DNA of 64,000 nt from Prosthecobacter sp. (GCF_014879935.1 NZ_JACSRD010000116.1:1-64000), one strand, 5' to 3'. Numbered from the stretch's first letter, positions 7,879 through 17,674 are shown. The notes: a model not told the origin generated them from the letters alone. Program-made: numbers and translations.

Positions 7879-9264
7879 TCAGTCGAAGATCTTCCCGGGG
7901 TTCAGCAGGCCCTGTGGATCGAGGGCTCGTTTGATGCTGCGCATCAGTTCGTAGCTGCCTTCGCCGAGCTGGCGCTTCAGGAAGCCCTTCTTGGCCAGGC
8001 CGACGCCGTGCTCGCCTGTGACCGTGCCGCCGAGGCGGATGGTTTCATCGACGATCTCCTCCAGCGCGGCCTCGATGCGGTGCATCTCCTCATGATCTCG
8101 TTCGTTCGTCAGGAAGGTCGGATGCAGGTTGCCATCGCCAAGATGTCCAAAGGTGCCGATCAGCAGGCGGTGACGCTTCGCGACATCGTCGATGAAGGCC
8201 ACCATGCGCGCCAGTTCGCTGCGTGGCACGGTGACATCCTCGAGGATCGTCGTCGGGCGGATGCGGGCGAGCGCCGAAAAGGCATTGCGACGTGCGGCGG
8301 CCAGTTTCGCGCCTTCCGCCTCATCGGCCGCAGCACGCACGTCGTGCGCACCGTTCGCTTTGGCCAGTGCCATCATCTGCGCGGCTTCTTCTTCGACCAC
8401 GGCGGGGTGACCATCGGTCTCCATCAGCACCAGAGCCTCCACATCGGTCGGCAGGCCGATCTTGGCGAAGTCCTCAACGCACTGCACGGTCATGCGATCC
8501 AGAAACTCCAGCGTGCAGGGGATGATCTTTGCCGCGATGATCGCTGAGATGGTCTCAGCGGCCTTCTCCATCGAGTCGTAGAGTGCCAGCATCGTTTTGC
8601 GTGCTTTGGGCCGCGGCAGCACTTTGAGAATGACCTCGGTGATGATGCCGAGCGTCCCCTCACTGCCGACGAACAGGTCCTTCATCGAATACCCGGCCAC
8701 GTCCTTCACGCATTTGTTGCCCAGGAAAGTCTGGGTGCCGTCCGGCAGCACGACTTCGATGCCCATCACGTAGTCACGGGTCACGCCATACTTCAGGCCA
8801 CGCAGGCCGCCGGAGTTTTCCGCCACATTGCCGCCGATGGTCGAGATCTTCATTGATCCTGGGTCCGGCGGGTAGAACAGGCCGACCTTGGCGCAGGCAT
8901 CGTCGATCTCCTTGGTGATGACACCGCTCTGCGCTCGCAGCGTGAGGTTTTTCTCGTCCAGCTCGATGATTTTGTCCATCTTGACGAGGCAGATCACCAG
9001 GCATCCAGCCAGCGGCACGCTGCCGCCGCTCAAACCCGTGCCCGAGCCACGCGTGACGACAGGCACCTCGTTGTCGCGGGCGAGTTTGACGCACGCCGCG
9101 ACCTCCGCCGTGGTCAGCGGAAAGACCACCACCCCGGGACGCTGTTTGAGCGCAGCAGTGCCGTCGAAGCTGTAGGGCACGAGATCCTCGTCCGACGTGA
9201 GCACACGTTCGGGAGCTAAGACTTGCCTTAAGGATTGAATGAAGCTGGCGCTGGCGGTGTTCAC
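7879..9264 (-). CDS. glcD: FAD-linked glycolate/D-lactate oxidase subunit (GlcD-type)
   Basis: This 461-aa protein of the FAD-binding-4/VAO family oxidises glycolate (or D-lactate). The FAD-binding region includes VVTRGSGTGLSGGSVP and NVAENSGGLRGLKYG, and the C-terminal FAD-oxidase domain includes FGHLGDGNLHP and the terminal motif TGEHGVGLAKK. A GTG start at 9264 (VNTASASF) is preferred: the in-frame ATG at 9342 would overlap the manA start on the other strand, whereas GTG gives the usual 460-470 aa length. No clear ribosome-binding site precedes it. It is divergent from manA (63 bp apart) and co-transcribed with glcF. Confidence 0.9.
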   Translation of the reverse strand: MNTASASFIQSLRQVLAPERVLTSDEDLVPYSFDGTAALKQRPGVVVFPLTTAEVAACVKLARDNEVPVVTRGSGTGLSGGSVPLAGCLVICLVKMDKIIELDEKNLTLRAQSGVITKEIDDACAKVGLFYPPDPGSMKISTIGGNVAENSGGLRGLKYGVTRDYVMGIEVVLPDGTQTFLGNKCVKDVAGYSMKDLFVGSEGTLGIITEVILKVLPRPKARKTMLALYDSMEKAAETISAIIAAKIIPCTLEFLDRMTVQCVEDFAKIGLPTDVEALVLMETDGHPAVVEEEAAQMMALAKANGAHDVRAAADEAEGAKLAAARRNAFSALARIRPTTILEDVTVPRSELARMVAFIDDVAKRHRLLIGTFGHLGDGNLHPTFLTNERDHEEMHRIEAALEEIVDETIRLGGTVTGEHGVGLAKKGFLKRQLGEGSYELMRSIKRALDPQGLLNPGKIFD

Positions 9265-9327
9265 GGCGCACAGTTTGAAGCGCGTGCCCGCAGCGTCAAC
9301 GAGGGCCGCGTTTTCCTCTCTCCCGAC

Positions 9328-10266
9328 ATGAACTTCGATCATCCGCTACGCTTCATCCCGATCCACCAAAGCCGCATCTGGGGCGGACGCCGCATGGAAA
9401 CCCTCCTGGGCCATGCATTGCCGGATCAAACCACGTCTTTTGGCGAAGCCTGGGCCGTTTCTGATCGTCCCGAGGCGCAAAGCGTGACCACGGATGGCGT
9501 GACGCTGCATGATCTGTGGACCCATCACCGCACCGAAGTGTTTGGCGCGAATGCCCCCACCTGTGAACGCTTCCCGCTGCTGATGAAGATCCTCGACGCT
9601 TGTGACGACTTGTCGATCCAGGTGCATCCGCCGGCGGCGAAGGCTGCCGCTTTGAAGGGTGAGCCGAAGACGGAGATGTGGTTCATCGCGCATGCGGACC
9701 CTGGGGCGAAGATCTACGCCGGGCTCAAACCGGGCGCGACACGTGCGGATTTTGAGAAGGCGCTGGAAAACGGAACTGTGGCCGAGGCGGTGCATGTGAT
9801 CGAGCCACGCACGGGCGACTGCCTGTTCATTCCCAGCGGTCGTGTGCATGCCATTGGCGCTGGCTTGTTGATCTATGAGATCCAGCAGAACAGCGACACG
9901 ACGTATCGCGTGTTCGACTGGAACCGCGTCGGCCTGGATGGCAAGCCGCGTGCGCTGCACGTGCAGGAATCGATGGAGAGCATCGACTTCGCGGACTTTG
10001 AGCCATGCGTGCAATGCATCGAGCCGGACGGGACGCTGGTGCGCTGCGAATACTTCGACGTGCGGCTGTGTGATCGTGCGAAACCGGCCGGAGCGCCAGG
10101 TGAAGGTGTCACGCTGGCCGTGACGAGTGGCGAAGTCAGCGTCGGCGGCGTGACTCTGAAAGCGGGCGATTTTGCGCTGATTCCGGCCTGTTTGGAAGCC
10201 AGCGCCCGCGAAGTGAAACCGGCGACACCGGACAGTCGCTGGCTGGAGATTCGCATTCCGGCGTGA
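9328..10266 (+). CDS. manA: Type I mannose-6-phosphate isomerase
   Basis: This 312-aa protein of the short bacterial class I phosphomannose isomerases interconverts fructose-6-P and mannose-6-P. The zinc-site motifs are visible: SIQVHPP (Gln and His ligands), KTEMW (Glu) and GRVHAIGAG (His), followed by EIQQNSDTTYRVFDWNR. The ATG at 9328 gives MNFDHPLRFIPIHQSRIWGG, the normal family start, and upstream codons overlap glcD. A perfect 18-bp palindrome follows directly after the stop. The product would feed GDP-mannose or exopolysaccharide synthesis, or mannose use. Confidence 0.92.
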   Translation: MNFDHPLRFIPIHQSRIWGGRRMETLLGHALPDQTTSFGEAWAVSDRPEAQSVTTDGVTLHDLWTHHRTEVFGANAPTCERFPLLMKILDACDDLSIQVHPPAAKAAALKGEPKTEMWFIAHADPGAKIYAGLKPGATRADFEKALENGTVAEAVHVIEPRTGDCLFIPSGRVHAIGAGLLIYEIQQNSDTTYRVFDWNRVGLDGKPRALHVQESMESIDFADFEPCVQCIEPDGTLVRCEYFDVRLCDRAKPAGAPGEGVTLAVTSGEVSVGGVTLKAGDFALIPACLEASAREVKPATPDSRWLEIRIPA

Positions 10267-10283
10267 AGTAGCCCGGGCTACTT
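10266..10283. terminator. Perfect 18-bp palindrome between convergent genes, possible bidirectional terminator
   Basis: AAGTAGCCCGGGCTACTT is a perfect palindrome spanning the manA stop and the stop of the minus-strand lipoprotein gene (10278). A hairpin would form in either transcript. The U-tract is weak on both sides, so termination is likely but not certain. Confidence 0.45.
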
Positions 10284-10565
10284 TGTGGTTCCCGTCGCCG
10301 GTTTCTCGGCCTTCTTGACCTCGTCCTGGGGCTTGGCGGCTTTCTTCACCTCCGGATCCTTCGGTGTGCTCGGCACCGCAATGAATTTGGCCTTCTCAGG
10401 GTCCATTTGCGGCAGCTTGCCTTGTGGAACAGGCGGCATCTTCTTCTCCGGCACCGATGCTTTCTTGGCTGAAACGGCCGTGGCTTTTGGCTCGGGTTTG
10501 GCTTCCTGCTTGTCACAAGAACTCAGGAGCAAGCAGGCAATGGCGAGGAAAACGACATGTTTCAT
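10278..10565 (-). CDS. Small Lys/Pro/Glu-rich lipoprotein
   Basis: This 95-aa protein has a lipobox (LLLSSC, Cys near residue 17) followed by a low-complexity, Lys/Pro/Glu/Ala-rich chain without a recognisable fold. Its ATG overlaps the hisD stop by 4 bp (ATGA), so it is translationally coupled to hisD although no functional link is evident. It is probably anchored to a membrane on the periplasmic side. Function unknown. Confidence 0.7.
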   Translation of the reverse strand: MKHVVFLAIACLLLSSCDKQEAKPEPKATAVSAKKASVPEKKMPPVPQGKLPQMDPEKAKFIAVPSTPKDPEVKKAAKPQDEVKKAEKPATGTTK

Positions 10566-11848
10566 GAGCAGCGGATGGAAACGGAGCGGCCGTGGGCGTC
10601 GAGTCCTTCGACTTGGCTGAAAGCGGCCACGACAGGCTCTGATTTGGCACAGCTCGCGGCATCGAGCCGGATGATGCTGGTGCGGCGCTGGAACATGTCG
10701 GCCGTGATGCCGGGGAAGGATTTGCCGGAACCACCTGTGGGCAGCGTGTGGCTGGGGCCGGCGAGGAAGTCGCCGACGGCCACCGGAGAGTGATTGCCGA
10801 GGAAAATCGCCCCTGCGGTGCGGATCAGCGGCAGAATGGCCGCCTCACGCGTGGTGATGAGCGAGAGATGCTCCGGTGCGAAGTCATTCACGAGCCGTGC
10901 GCCTTCCTCCAGACTCGAGACGAGCAGGCAGAACACGCCTTTTTCGAGCACGGGCGTCAGTTGCGCCTGACGGCTGAGTGTTTTCGCCTGCGCATCGACT
11001 TCGGCGACGACAGCATCGAGCAAGGCGGCGTCGTCGGTGAGGAATCCAGCCATGCTGTCCTTGCCGTGTTCCGCTTGAGCGAGGATGTCGGCGGCGATGA
11101 AGGAGGGATTGCCGGATCTGTCGGCAAGGATGAGAACCTCGCTGGGTCCTGGCAGCAGATCGATGGAGACGGCACCGAAAGCCTGGCGTTTGGCCTCCAC
11201 GACGTAGCTGTTGCCCGGGCCGAAAATCTTCACGACGGGACGAATCGTCTCCGTGCCGTAAGCGAGCGCTGCGATGGCCTGCGAGCCGCCGATTTTATAG
11301 ACCTCGGTGGCTCCGGCAACCTTCAAGGCGGCGAGCAGCCCGGGATTCACGCTGCCATCACTGCCACAGGGCGTGCAGACGACGATCTCCGGCACTCCGG
11401 CGGCGGAGGCGATGGCGACGGTCATGAGAACGGTGGATACGAGGGGTGCCGTGCCGCCGGGCACATAGCAGCCGACGCGTTCAAAGGGGTGATAAACCTC
11501 GCCAACTTCGGCTCCCTGCTCGTTTTTGCCGCGCCAGCCTTCGCGCAGGCTGCGTCTGGCAAAGGCGGTGACGTTGCGATGAGACGCTTCGAGCGCAGAG
11601 CGCAGCGTGGCGTCGGCGTTCGCCCAAGCCGCATCGATTTCGGCCTGCGGCACACGCATTTCGCCGGCGGCGAGCTTGGCTCCGTCAAACTTCTCCGTGA
11701 GCTCTAGCACGGCGGCGTCGCCACGTTCGCGGACGGCTTTGATGACGCCGGAAACGACCTCGCGCACGGCATCGCTGGCCTCGGCACGGCGGTTCAGGGC
11801 GGCGATGGCGTCGGCGTAATCGGGGTCGTTGGGTCGGAGGACTTTCAT
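10562..11848 (-). CDS. hisD: Histidinol dehydrogenase
   Basis: This 428-aa enzyme catalyses the last two NAD-dependent oxidations of histidine biosynthesis (histidinol to histidine). Motifs include GCYVPGGTAPLVSTVLM, KIFGPGNSYVVEAKR, the signature LLPGPSEVLILAD, the catalytic Glu-His pair in FAPEHLSL, and the C-terminal GPSHTLPTGG. Length matches E. coli HisD (434 aa). The ATG at 11848 (MKVLRPND) fits homologs; the open frame continues upstream without similarity. No other his genes lie in the window. It is coupled to the downstream lipoprotein gene by a 4-bp overlap. Confidence 0.95.
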   Translation of the reverse strand: MKVLRPNDPDYADAIAALNRRAEASDAVREVVSGVIKAVRERGDAAVLELTEKFDGAKLAAGEMRVPQAEIDAAWANADATLRSALEASHRNVTAFARRSLREGWRGKNEQGAEVGEVYHPFERVGCYVPGGTAPLVSTVLMTVAIASAAGVPEIVVCTPCGSDGSVNPGLLAALKVAGATEVYKIGGSQAIAALAYGTETIRPVVKIFGPGNSYVVEAKRQAFGAVSIDLLPGPSEVLILADRSGNPSFIAADILAQAEHGKDSMAGFLTDDAALLDAVVAEVDAQAKTLSRQAQLTPVLEKGVFCLLVSSLEEGARLVNDFAPEHLSLITTREAAILPLIRTAGAIFLGNHSPVAVGDFLAGPSHTLPTGGSGKSFPGITADMFQRRTSIIRLDAASCAKSEPVVAAFSQVEGLDAHGRSVSIRCS

Positions 11849-11900
11849 GGAGCGTGCGAGGAATAAGGAAAACGGACGGAATGGCAAGAAGGCGACGGAC

Positions 11901-11930
11901 GAAAAAGGCGGGCGCTGGTTGGCGCCCGCC
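11901..11930 (-). terminator. Rho-independent terminator of the gene at 11997-12959
   Basis: There is a perfect 9-bp stem, GGCGGGCGC (11907-11915) with GCGCCCGCC (11922-11930), and a 6-nt loop. Read on the minus strand it is followed by TTTTTC. It lies 67 bp past the stop at 11997 and upstream of hisD. Confidence 0.85.
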
Positions 11931-11996
11931 TGGGGAATCGAATTGAAGCCGATGTCAGGCAGCCGGGTTGGCCATTGGCTGCCTGGAGAGGCCGGG

Positions 11997-12959
11997 TCAC
12001 GGCACCACTTCGCCGGAACCGGTGTAAACCCACTTGTCCACGCGGCCGTTGAGGATGCGGGCCTGGGCCTCGGTCTCAAACTTGCCGAACATCGTCTGGG
12101 TCTCGTATTTGACGTTCACGGTCCAGTAGTCCTTGTCGTCGATCTTTTCTTTCTGCGGATCACCCCAGGACTTGATGTTGTCCGGCTTGATCTCGGTCAC
12201 TTCGCCGGACTTCATGCTGGCAAGAAGAAGCGGGTAGGTGCCGTCGGCATCTTTGACCGGCTTGTCGTTGCCGCCGCCGCTCGTGCTGGCGGTCGTAGCC
12301 GGGGCATTCTTGGCACGATCAGCGGCCGCCAGCTTGTATTCGTGGGCTTTGCGGGCGTTTTCGGTCTGCACGACCTTCAATTGCTCGTAGGCGGCGACGA
12401 ACACGTCTTTGAAATCGGTGTCGTCCATGGCGACCTCACCACGCATGGGCGACCCGGCCGATGCACCGACGATGAGATTCGGCCCCTGCTGGCCCATGAC
12501 GAAGATTTTCTGGCCGGTTTTGAAGTTCGAGGCGGCGGTGGCCTTGCCCATGGCCATCTTGATTTCGAGATCCTTCTTCAGCGTGACCTGCTTCGGCGTG
12601 TTGAAGAAGCCCTTTGGCACTGCGGCCCAGTTTTGCGTCACCTGCTCAACCGTCTGGAAGGTGGGAGGCACGAAGGCATTCGGATCGACCGGCGGCGGCT
12701 CTGGCATCTTCGGCATTTCGGGCTTCGGCTCAGGTTTCGGCTCCTCCATGACGACCTTCGGCTCGGGCTTGGGTTCCGGTTTCGGCTCGGGCTTCGGTTC
12801 CGGCTTCGGAGCGGGCACCACGACGACTTCCTTCTTCGGCTCCTCTTTTTTCGGCTCGTGCTTGGTGAACTTCATCGCCTCTGCGAACGGCGGATACACG
12901 TATTCGTAGGAGACGTAGCCGACGGCGACGGCGAGGATGATGACGATGAGAGCTTTCAT
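11997..12959 (-). CDS. Membrane-anchored protein with Pro-Glu-Pro-Lys linker, function unknown
   Basis: This 320-aa protein has an N-terminal hydrophobic segment (residues 2-19, uncleaved anchor or signal). A charged Lys/Glu segment follows, then a repetitive PEPK-type linker (about residues 50-90) like the periplasm-spanning rod of TonB, then a globular region. The C-terminal 60 residues ([26 protein letters not shown]) could be a small beta-rich domain. No TonB C-terminal motif is visible, so I do not call it TonB. The repeat DNA is a run of 12-bp units, prone to length change. It has its own terminator downstream. Confidence 0.7.
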   Translation of the reverse strand: MKALIVIILAVAVGYVSYEYVYPPFAEAMKFTKHEPKKEEPKKEVVVVPAPKPEPKPEPKPEPKPEPKVVMEEPKPEPKPEMPKMPEPPPVDPNAFVPPTFQTVEQVTQNWAAVPKGFFNTPKQVTLKKDLEIKMAMGKATAASNFKTGQKIFVMGQQGPNLIVGASAGSPMRGEVAMDDTDFKDVFVAAYEQLKVVQTENARKAHEYKLAAADRAKNAPATTASTSGGGNDKPVKDADGTYPLLLASMKSGEVTEIKPDNIKSWGDPQKEKIDDKDYWTVNVKYETQTMFGKFETEAQARILNGRVDKWVYTGSGEVVP

Positions 12960-13085
12960 GACGGTGCGGGGAGTCTAGGGGAGAGGCAGGAGATAATCAA
13001 CCGCCTGCTGTCCCGGCGATGAAACGGGCTGGAGCAGGGCTTTCTTGGGCTTGAACTCCCCTGCCCCACGCGGCAACTACCCCGC

Positions 13086-16031
13086 ATGGCCGAAGACGTG
13101 ATCCGCGTGCGTGGCGCACGGCAGCACAACCTCCAGAACATCGACGTGGACATCCCGCGGCACCAGCTCGTGGTGCTCACGGGCGTCAGCGGCAGCGGGA
13201 AGTCGTCGCTGGCCTTCGACACGCTGTTCGCGGAGGGCCAGCGCCGCTATGTGCAGAGCCTGTCGGCCTACGCGCGGCAGTTTCTGGATCAAATGCAGAA
13301 GCCGGAGGTCGATTTCATCGAGGGTCTGTCGCCAGCCGTCGCCATCGAGCAGGCACACTCGAATCCAAACCCTCGCTCGACCATCGCCACAGTCACGGAG
13401 ATCTACGACTACCTCCGCGTCCTCTACGCCGTCGCAGGTCAGCCGCACGACCCGAAAACGGGCGAAAAACTCATCCGCAGCACTCCACCTGAGATCGCGG
13501 ACAAAGTTCTGGCGCTGGGCGAAGGCACACGCGTGGTCGTTTTGTCGCCGCAAGCTCCGGCGAACGGCACGGTGACACGGGCGCTGTTTGAGAAACTGAA
13601 GCGCCAGGGCTTCGTGCGTGTGCGCTTGAACGGCGAGATCGTGGAGATCGACGATTCGCTCAAACCGGCGGCCAGCAGCCAGCATCGGGTCGAGACCGTC
13701 ATCGATCGTCTCGTCGTGCGGGCCGATTCGCGCCAGCGGCTGATGGAGGCCATCGAAAGCTCGCTGCATTGGAATGAGCGTGAGGTGCAGTTCCTCGTGA
13801 ACCTCGACGGCAGCGAGGAAATCCTCAGCTACACGACCGAGTTCGCCAATCCGCGCACCGGTTACGTCATCGAGCGCCTCACACCGCAGCATTTTTCCTT
13901 CAACACCCACCTTGGCGCCTGCCCGGTCTGCGAAGGCACCGGCACCACGCTGACGCCGGACGCGACGCTGCTGGTGCCGGACGAGTCCAAATCGCTCGCC
14001 AAAGGGGCGATCAAGGCCTGGTGGGCCAAGCACCCTAAGCTCCGCGTCGTCTTCAACCGCGGCATTGAGGCGCTGGCGCAGCATTTCGAGGTGTCGATGG
14101 ATGCGCCGTTCAAATCGCTGCCGCAGGCCTTCAAAGAGGCCCTCTTCAACGGCACGGGTGATGTGCTGATCAACACCGGCTGGAAAAAATCCGACACGAA
14201 GCGCAGCGTGGCAAAACCATTCGAGGGCCTGCTCAACGAAGTCCGCCGTCTCTACGACAACGCCGAAAGCGAGATGCTCCGCGCCAACCTCACCCGGCTG
14301 ATGAATCCGCAGCCGTGTGCGAAATGCGAAGGCAAACGGCTCAAGCCGCAATCGCTGGCTGTGAGGCTGAGTTCCAAGTTTCAAGTTTCAGGTTCCAAGG
14401 GGGATGACGCTCGTGATCCCGACCTGAAACTTGAAACTTTAAACTTTAGACTCGGCTTCGATCTTAACATCCACGAGTTCACCGCCCTCCAGATCCGTGA
14501 CGCGTTGCAGTGGATTCGCGAATTGGAAGTCACGGAGCAGCAGAAAGCCTACGTGGGCGAGTTGCAGCGGGAAATCGTGAAGCGGATCGAGTTTCTGGAG
14601 CAGGTGGGGCTCGGCTATCTGGCGCTGAATCGGGAAAGCGGCACGCTTTCGGGCGGCGAAATGCAGCGCATCCGGCTCGCGTCGCAGATCGGCGCGGGAT
14701 TGGCCGGAGTGCTTTACGTTTTGGACGAGCCGAGCATCGGATTGCATCCCGCCGACAACGAGCGGCTCATCAAGACGCTGATACGCCTCCGCGATCTCGG
14801 CAACACCGTGCTGGTCGTCGAACACGACGAGGCCACCATGCGTGCGGCCGACCATATCATCGAGCTCGGGCCCGCCGCCGGCCCGCACGGCGGAAAAATC
14901 ATCGCCCAAGGTTCGCCCGAGCAAATCGCCGCCAATGCCAGTTCGATCACCGGCGGCTTCCTCAGCGGCAAAGTCCGCATCCAGGCCACTTCGCAGCCGC
15001 AAACGCTGCTGACAGCGGATTGCGAACCGCGGACAGAGAACAGCCTCACGATCCACAACGCCACCGCACACAACCTGCGCGGCGTCACGGCTGCCTTCCC
15101 GCTCGGCTGTTTCACGTGCGTCACCGGCCCGTCCGGCAGCGGCAAATCGACGCTGGTCGATGACATCCTCATGCGGGCGCTGCGTCGGCACTTTTACGAC
15201 GCGAAGGACATTCCCGGCGCGCACGAGCGCATCACCGGCCTCGAACATCTCGACAAAGTCGTCGTGATCGATCAATCGCCGATTGGACGCAGCCCACGCT
15301 CGAATCCGGCCACCTACACCGGGGCGTTTGGGCCGATCCGTGAGCTGTTCGCGCAGCTTCCGCTCGCTCGCGTGCGCGGTTACGACGCTGGGCGCTTCAG
15401 TTTCAACACTCCCGGCGGCCGCTGCGAGAAATGCGAGGGCGACGGCTCGATCAAGATCGACATGCACTTCCTCGCCGACGTTTACGTCACTTGCGAAGCC
15501 TGCAAAGGCCGTCGCTACGGTGCCGAGACGCTCGAAGTGACGTTCAAGGGCAAAAACATCGCCGATGTGCTTGAAATGACCGTCAGCGAAGCGGCGCGTT
15601 TCTTTGACAAGAACCCCGCGATCTCGCCCAAACTGCGCACGCTGGAGGACACGGGCCTCGGCTACGTCAAACTCGGCCAGAGCGGTGCTTCCTTGTCTGG
15701 TGGCGAGGCCCAGCGCATCAAGTTGAGCACCGAACTCGCGAAACGCAGCACCGGCCGCACGCTCTACGTGCTCGACGAGCCGACCACCGGCCTGCACAGC
15801 GCCGACATCCAGACCTTGCTCCAGGTCCTCCTGCGCCTGCGAGATGCGGGCAATACACTGATCGTCATCGAACATCACCTCGACGTCATCCGCTGCGCCG
15901 ACTGGGTCATCGACCTCGGCCCCGGCGGCGGCAGCGAGGGCGGGCATATCGTTGCCACAGGCACGCCGAAGCAGATCACGGCGAACGAGAAAGGCGCGAC
16001 GGGCAGATTTCTGCGCGAGGTCATTTCATAG
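13086..16031 (+). CDS. uvrA: Excinuclease ABC subunit A, with a 28-residue hairpin-derived insertion
   Basis: This 981-aa DNA-damage sensor of nucleotide excision repair has two ABC ATPase units: Walker [17 protein letters not shown] (residues about 33-48) and [15 protein letters not shown] (about 681-695), signatures [12 protein letters not shown] and [12 protein letters not shown], and Walker [14 protein letters not shown] and [13 protein letters not shown]. The Zn module CEKCEGDG...CEACKGRR is intact. At zinc finger 1 only the second CxxC pair (ACPVCEG) remains. Residues 429-456, after [18 protein letters not shown], are an in-frame insertion made of an 18-bp inverted repeat (see the repeat at 14370). 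The ATG at 13086 is the normal family start. Confidence 0.96.
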   Translation: MAEDVIRVRGARQHNLQNIDVDIPRHQLVVLTGVSGSGKSSLAFDTLFAEGQRRYVQSLSAYARQFLDQMQKPEVDFIEGLSPAVAIEQAHSNPNPRSTIATVTEIYDYLRVLYAVAGQPHDPKTGEKLIRSTPPEIADKVLALGEGTRVVVLSPQAPANGTVTRALFEKLKRQGFVRVRLNGEIVEIDDSLKPAASSQHRVETVIDRLVVRADSRQRLMEAIESSLHWNEREVQFLVNLDGSEEILSYTTEFANPRTGYVIERLTPQHFSFNTHLGACPVCEGTGTTLTPDATLLVPDESKSLAKGAIKAWWAKHPKLRVVFNRGIEALAQHFEVSMDAPFKSLPQAFKEALFNGTGDVLINTGWKKSDTKRSVAKPFEGLLNEVRRLYDNAESEMLRANLTRLMNPQPCAKCEGKRLKPQSLAVRLSSKFQVSGSKGDDARDPDLKLETLNFRLGFDLNIHEFTALQIRDALQWIRELEVTEQQKAYVGELQREIVKRIEFLEQVGLGYLALNRESGTLSGGEMQRIRLASQIGAGLAGVLYVLDEPSIGLHPADNERLIKTLIRLRDLGNTVLVVEHDEATMRAADHIIELGPAAGPHGGKIIAQGSPEQIAANASSITGGFLSGKVRIQATSQPQTLLTADCEPRTENSLTIHNATAHNLRGVTAAFPLGCFTCVTGPSGSGKSTLVDDILMRALRRHFYDAKDIPGAHERITGLEHLDKVVVIDQSPIGRSPRSNPATYTGAFGPIRELFAQLPLARVRGYDAGRFSFNTPGGRCEKCEGDGSIKIDMHFLADVYVTCEACKGRRYGAETLEVTFKGKNIADVLEMTVSEAARFFDKNPAISPKLRTLEDTGLGYVKLGQSGASLSGGEAQRIKLSTELAKRSTGRTLYVLDEPTTGLHSADIQTLLQVLLRLRDAGNTLIVIEHHLDVIRCADWVIDLGPGGGSEGGHIVATGTPKQITANEKGATGRFLREVIS
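14370..14453. repeat. In-frame hairpin element inside uvrA (heptad arms)
   Basis: This 84-bp (28-codon) segment has a perfect 18-bp inverted repeat, 14376-14393 against 14422-14439, with a 28-nt loop. The arms are tandem 7-bp units of the type AAGTTTC. The segment interrupts the region where other UvrA proteins run directly from the CxxC-EGxRL motif into the next domain. The flanks read AGG-CTG and AGA-CTC (both Arg-Leu), possibly a decayed target duplication. No stop codon or frame change is introduced. Confidence 0.8.
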
Positions 16032-16093
16032 CGGCGTGCTTCGCCAAATCCGCATTGTTCATCAAGCGACACCATGTTACTCAAGCACTGTCC

Positions 16094-16897
16094 ATGAAAC
16101 ACCTCCTGCAATATGGCCTGATCAAACTTCTCTCGATTGTCAGGGCGTTTCCGACAGGCATGAGCAATCCGGCCGAGCTTCGCACCCTGCTGGAGAGCCT
16201 GCATCCACGCACGCCTGATCAGAAGTTGATTCGTCTGGGCCCGACGGGCGATGGCGGCTATCTGGTGCCTGACGACCTGGCGGGGATCCAGGCCTGCTTT
16301 TCACCAGGCGTGAGCTTCGTGTCTGGATTCGAGAAAGATTGCGCAGAGTTGGGCATGCAGGTCTTCCTGGCCGACAAATCGGTCGATCAACCGGCAGACC
16401 GGCACGAGCGGTTTCATTTCACGAAGAAGTATCTCGGCGTGACCACGGACGACTCATTCATGACTCTCGAGCACTGGGTGAACTCGTCATTGCCAGGCAG
16501 CGACGCGGATCTGATGCTGCAAACAGACATCGAAGGTTATGAGTACGAGATCTTTCTGTCGGCTTCAGACACGTTGATGAAGCGATTCCGCATCATCGTG
16601 GCGGAGTTTCATTTGCTGGACCAGTTGTACAGCGCGCCCTTCTTCAATGTGGCCAGGCGTGCGTTCGAAAAGATTCTACAGACGCATGTTTCTGTCCATA
16701 TCCACCCGAACAACTACCGCCCGCCGATCCAGCTTCATGGAATCAGCATTCCCAAGGTCATGGAGTTCACGTTCGTGCGGAAGGACCGCCTTCACGGGCA
16801 GTCGTATCAAACCCAGTTCCCCCATGCCCTGGATTGCGACAACTCTCCCAATCCGTCCGTCCTTCTGCCCAAATGCTGGTTCCGGCAAAGCGCCTGA
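16094..16897 (+). CDS. FkbM-family methyltransferase-like protein
   Basis: This 267-aa protein carries the FkbM-type core LMLQTDIEGYEYEIFLSAS (residues about 146-164, compare KIDVEG-E-EVL in the family), followed by RFRIIVAEFH. The N-terminal region GDGGYLVPDDLAGIQACFSPGVSFVSGFEKDCAELGMQVF would hold the SAM-binding fold. FkbM enzymes methylate hydroxyls on glycans or polyketides, often beside glycosyltransferase genes, but none is present here. It starts 62 bp after uvrA at ATG 16094 (MKHLLQYG); an ATG at 16055 is possible but longer than needed. By eye its base composition is slightly lower in G+C than that of its neighbours. Confidence 0.65.
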   Translation: MKHLLQYGLIKLLSIVRAFPTGMSNPAELRTLLESLHPRTPDQKLIRLGPTGDGGYLVPDDLAGIQACFSPGVSFVSGFEKDCAELGMQVFLADKSVDQPADRHERFHFTKKYLGVTTDDSFMTLEHWVNSSLPGSDADLMLQTDIEGYEYEIFLSASDTLMKRFRIIVAEFHLLDQLYSAPFFNVARRAFEKILQTHVSVHIHPNNYRPPIQLHGISIPKVMEFTFVRKDRLHGQSYQTQFPHALDCDNSPNPSVLLPKCWFRQSA

Positions 16898-16914
16898 GAC
16901 GTTAATCCACACGA

Positions 16915-17667
16915 ATGAACAACGGTGACAACAGCCGGCTCGCGGCCCATGTGAAGAACGTCTCCAAAAGCTTTGGCGACGGTGGATCGCGGCTTCAGGT
17001 GCTGAAGGAGATTGAGCTGGAGGTGCGACGCGGTGACATCACCATGCTGGTCGGTCCTTCCGGCTGTGGCAAGACGACCCTCATCAGCATCATCGCCGGC
17101 ACTTTGATGGCCGATGAGGGCAGCCTGGAGGTCCTGGGCCAGGATTTGAACCAGATGACGCCTGCGGCGATCACCCGTTTCCGTGCCCGGAACATCGGTT
17201 TCATCTTCCAGTCATTCAATCTGATCCCCACGCTGAGCTGTGCGGAGAATGTGAGTGTTCCCCTCCTGATCCAGGGCGTTTCCGCCTCGAAGGCGGAAAA
17301 GCGGGCCAAGGAAGTCCTCGCGCAGGTCGGACTGGCAGATCGCTTCAAACATCGCCCGTCTCAGCTCTCTGGCGGGCAGCAGCAGCGTGTCGCCATCGCA
17401 CGTGCGCTGGTGCATGAGCCTCATCTGATCATCTGCGACGAACCGACCGCCGCGCTGGACGCGAAGAACGGCCATGTCGTCATGGAACTCTTCGAAAACG
17501 TCGCCCGTGGCAACGACCGCGCTGTTTTGATCGTGACGCACGACAACCGCATTTTCCACCACGCCAACCGCATCGCCAACATGGACGACGGTCGTGTCGT
17601 GGAGGTGCACGATGTGGATGCCGATCATCCGCCGCCCGAGCACCTGAAGCACGTCGAGCGGCTCTGA
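16915..17667 (+). CDS. ABC transporter ATP-binding protein, LolD/MacB/DevA type
   Basis: This 250-aa ATPase has Walker A VGPSGCGKTTLIS (about residue 45), Q-loop FIFQSFNLIPTLS, signature LSGGQQQRVAIARAL, Walker B LIICDEPTAALD and switch His VTHDNRI. The subfamily is the lipoprotein-release/macrolide-export (LolD, MacB, DevA) group, which pairs with FtsX-fold permeases and acts mechanically across the envelope. No permease or membrane-fusion gene is adjacent, so it is an orphan ATPase or its partner lies elsewhere. It starts 17 bp after the FkbM-like gene and is probably co-transcribed. Confidence 0.88.
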   Translation: MNNGDNSRLAAHVKNVSKSFGDGGSRLQVLKEIELEVRRGDITMLVGPSGCGKTTLISIIAGTLMADEGSLEVLGQDLNQMTPAAITRFRARNIGFIFQSFNLIPTLSCAENVSVPLLIQGVSASKAEKRAKEVLAQVGLADRFKHRPSQLSGGQQQRVAIARALVHEPHLIICDEPTAALDAKNGHVVMELFENVARGNDRAVLIVTHDNRIFHHANRIANMDDGRVVEVHDVDADHPPPEHLKHVERL

Positions 17668-17674
17668 ACGTGGC

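Noticed and set aside
11997-12959. TonB, on account of the N-terminal anchor and Pro-Glu-Pro-Lys rod.
   Set aside because: The C-terminal TonB fold and YP-motif region are absent, and no ExbB/ExbD genes are adjacent.
13077-15947. Long minus-strand open frames opposite uvrA.
   Set aside because: UvrA motifs are certain on the plus strand; the antisense frames are a by-product of G/C-rich third codon positions.
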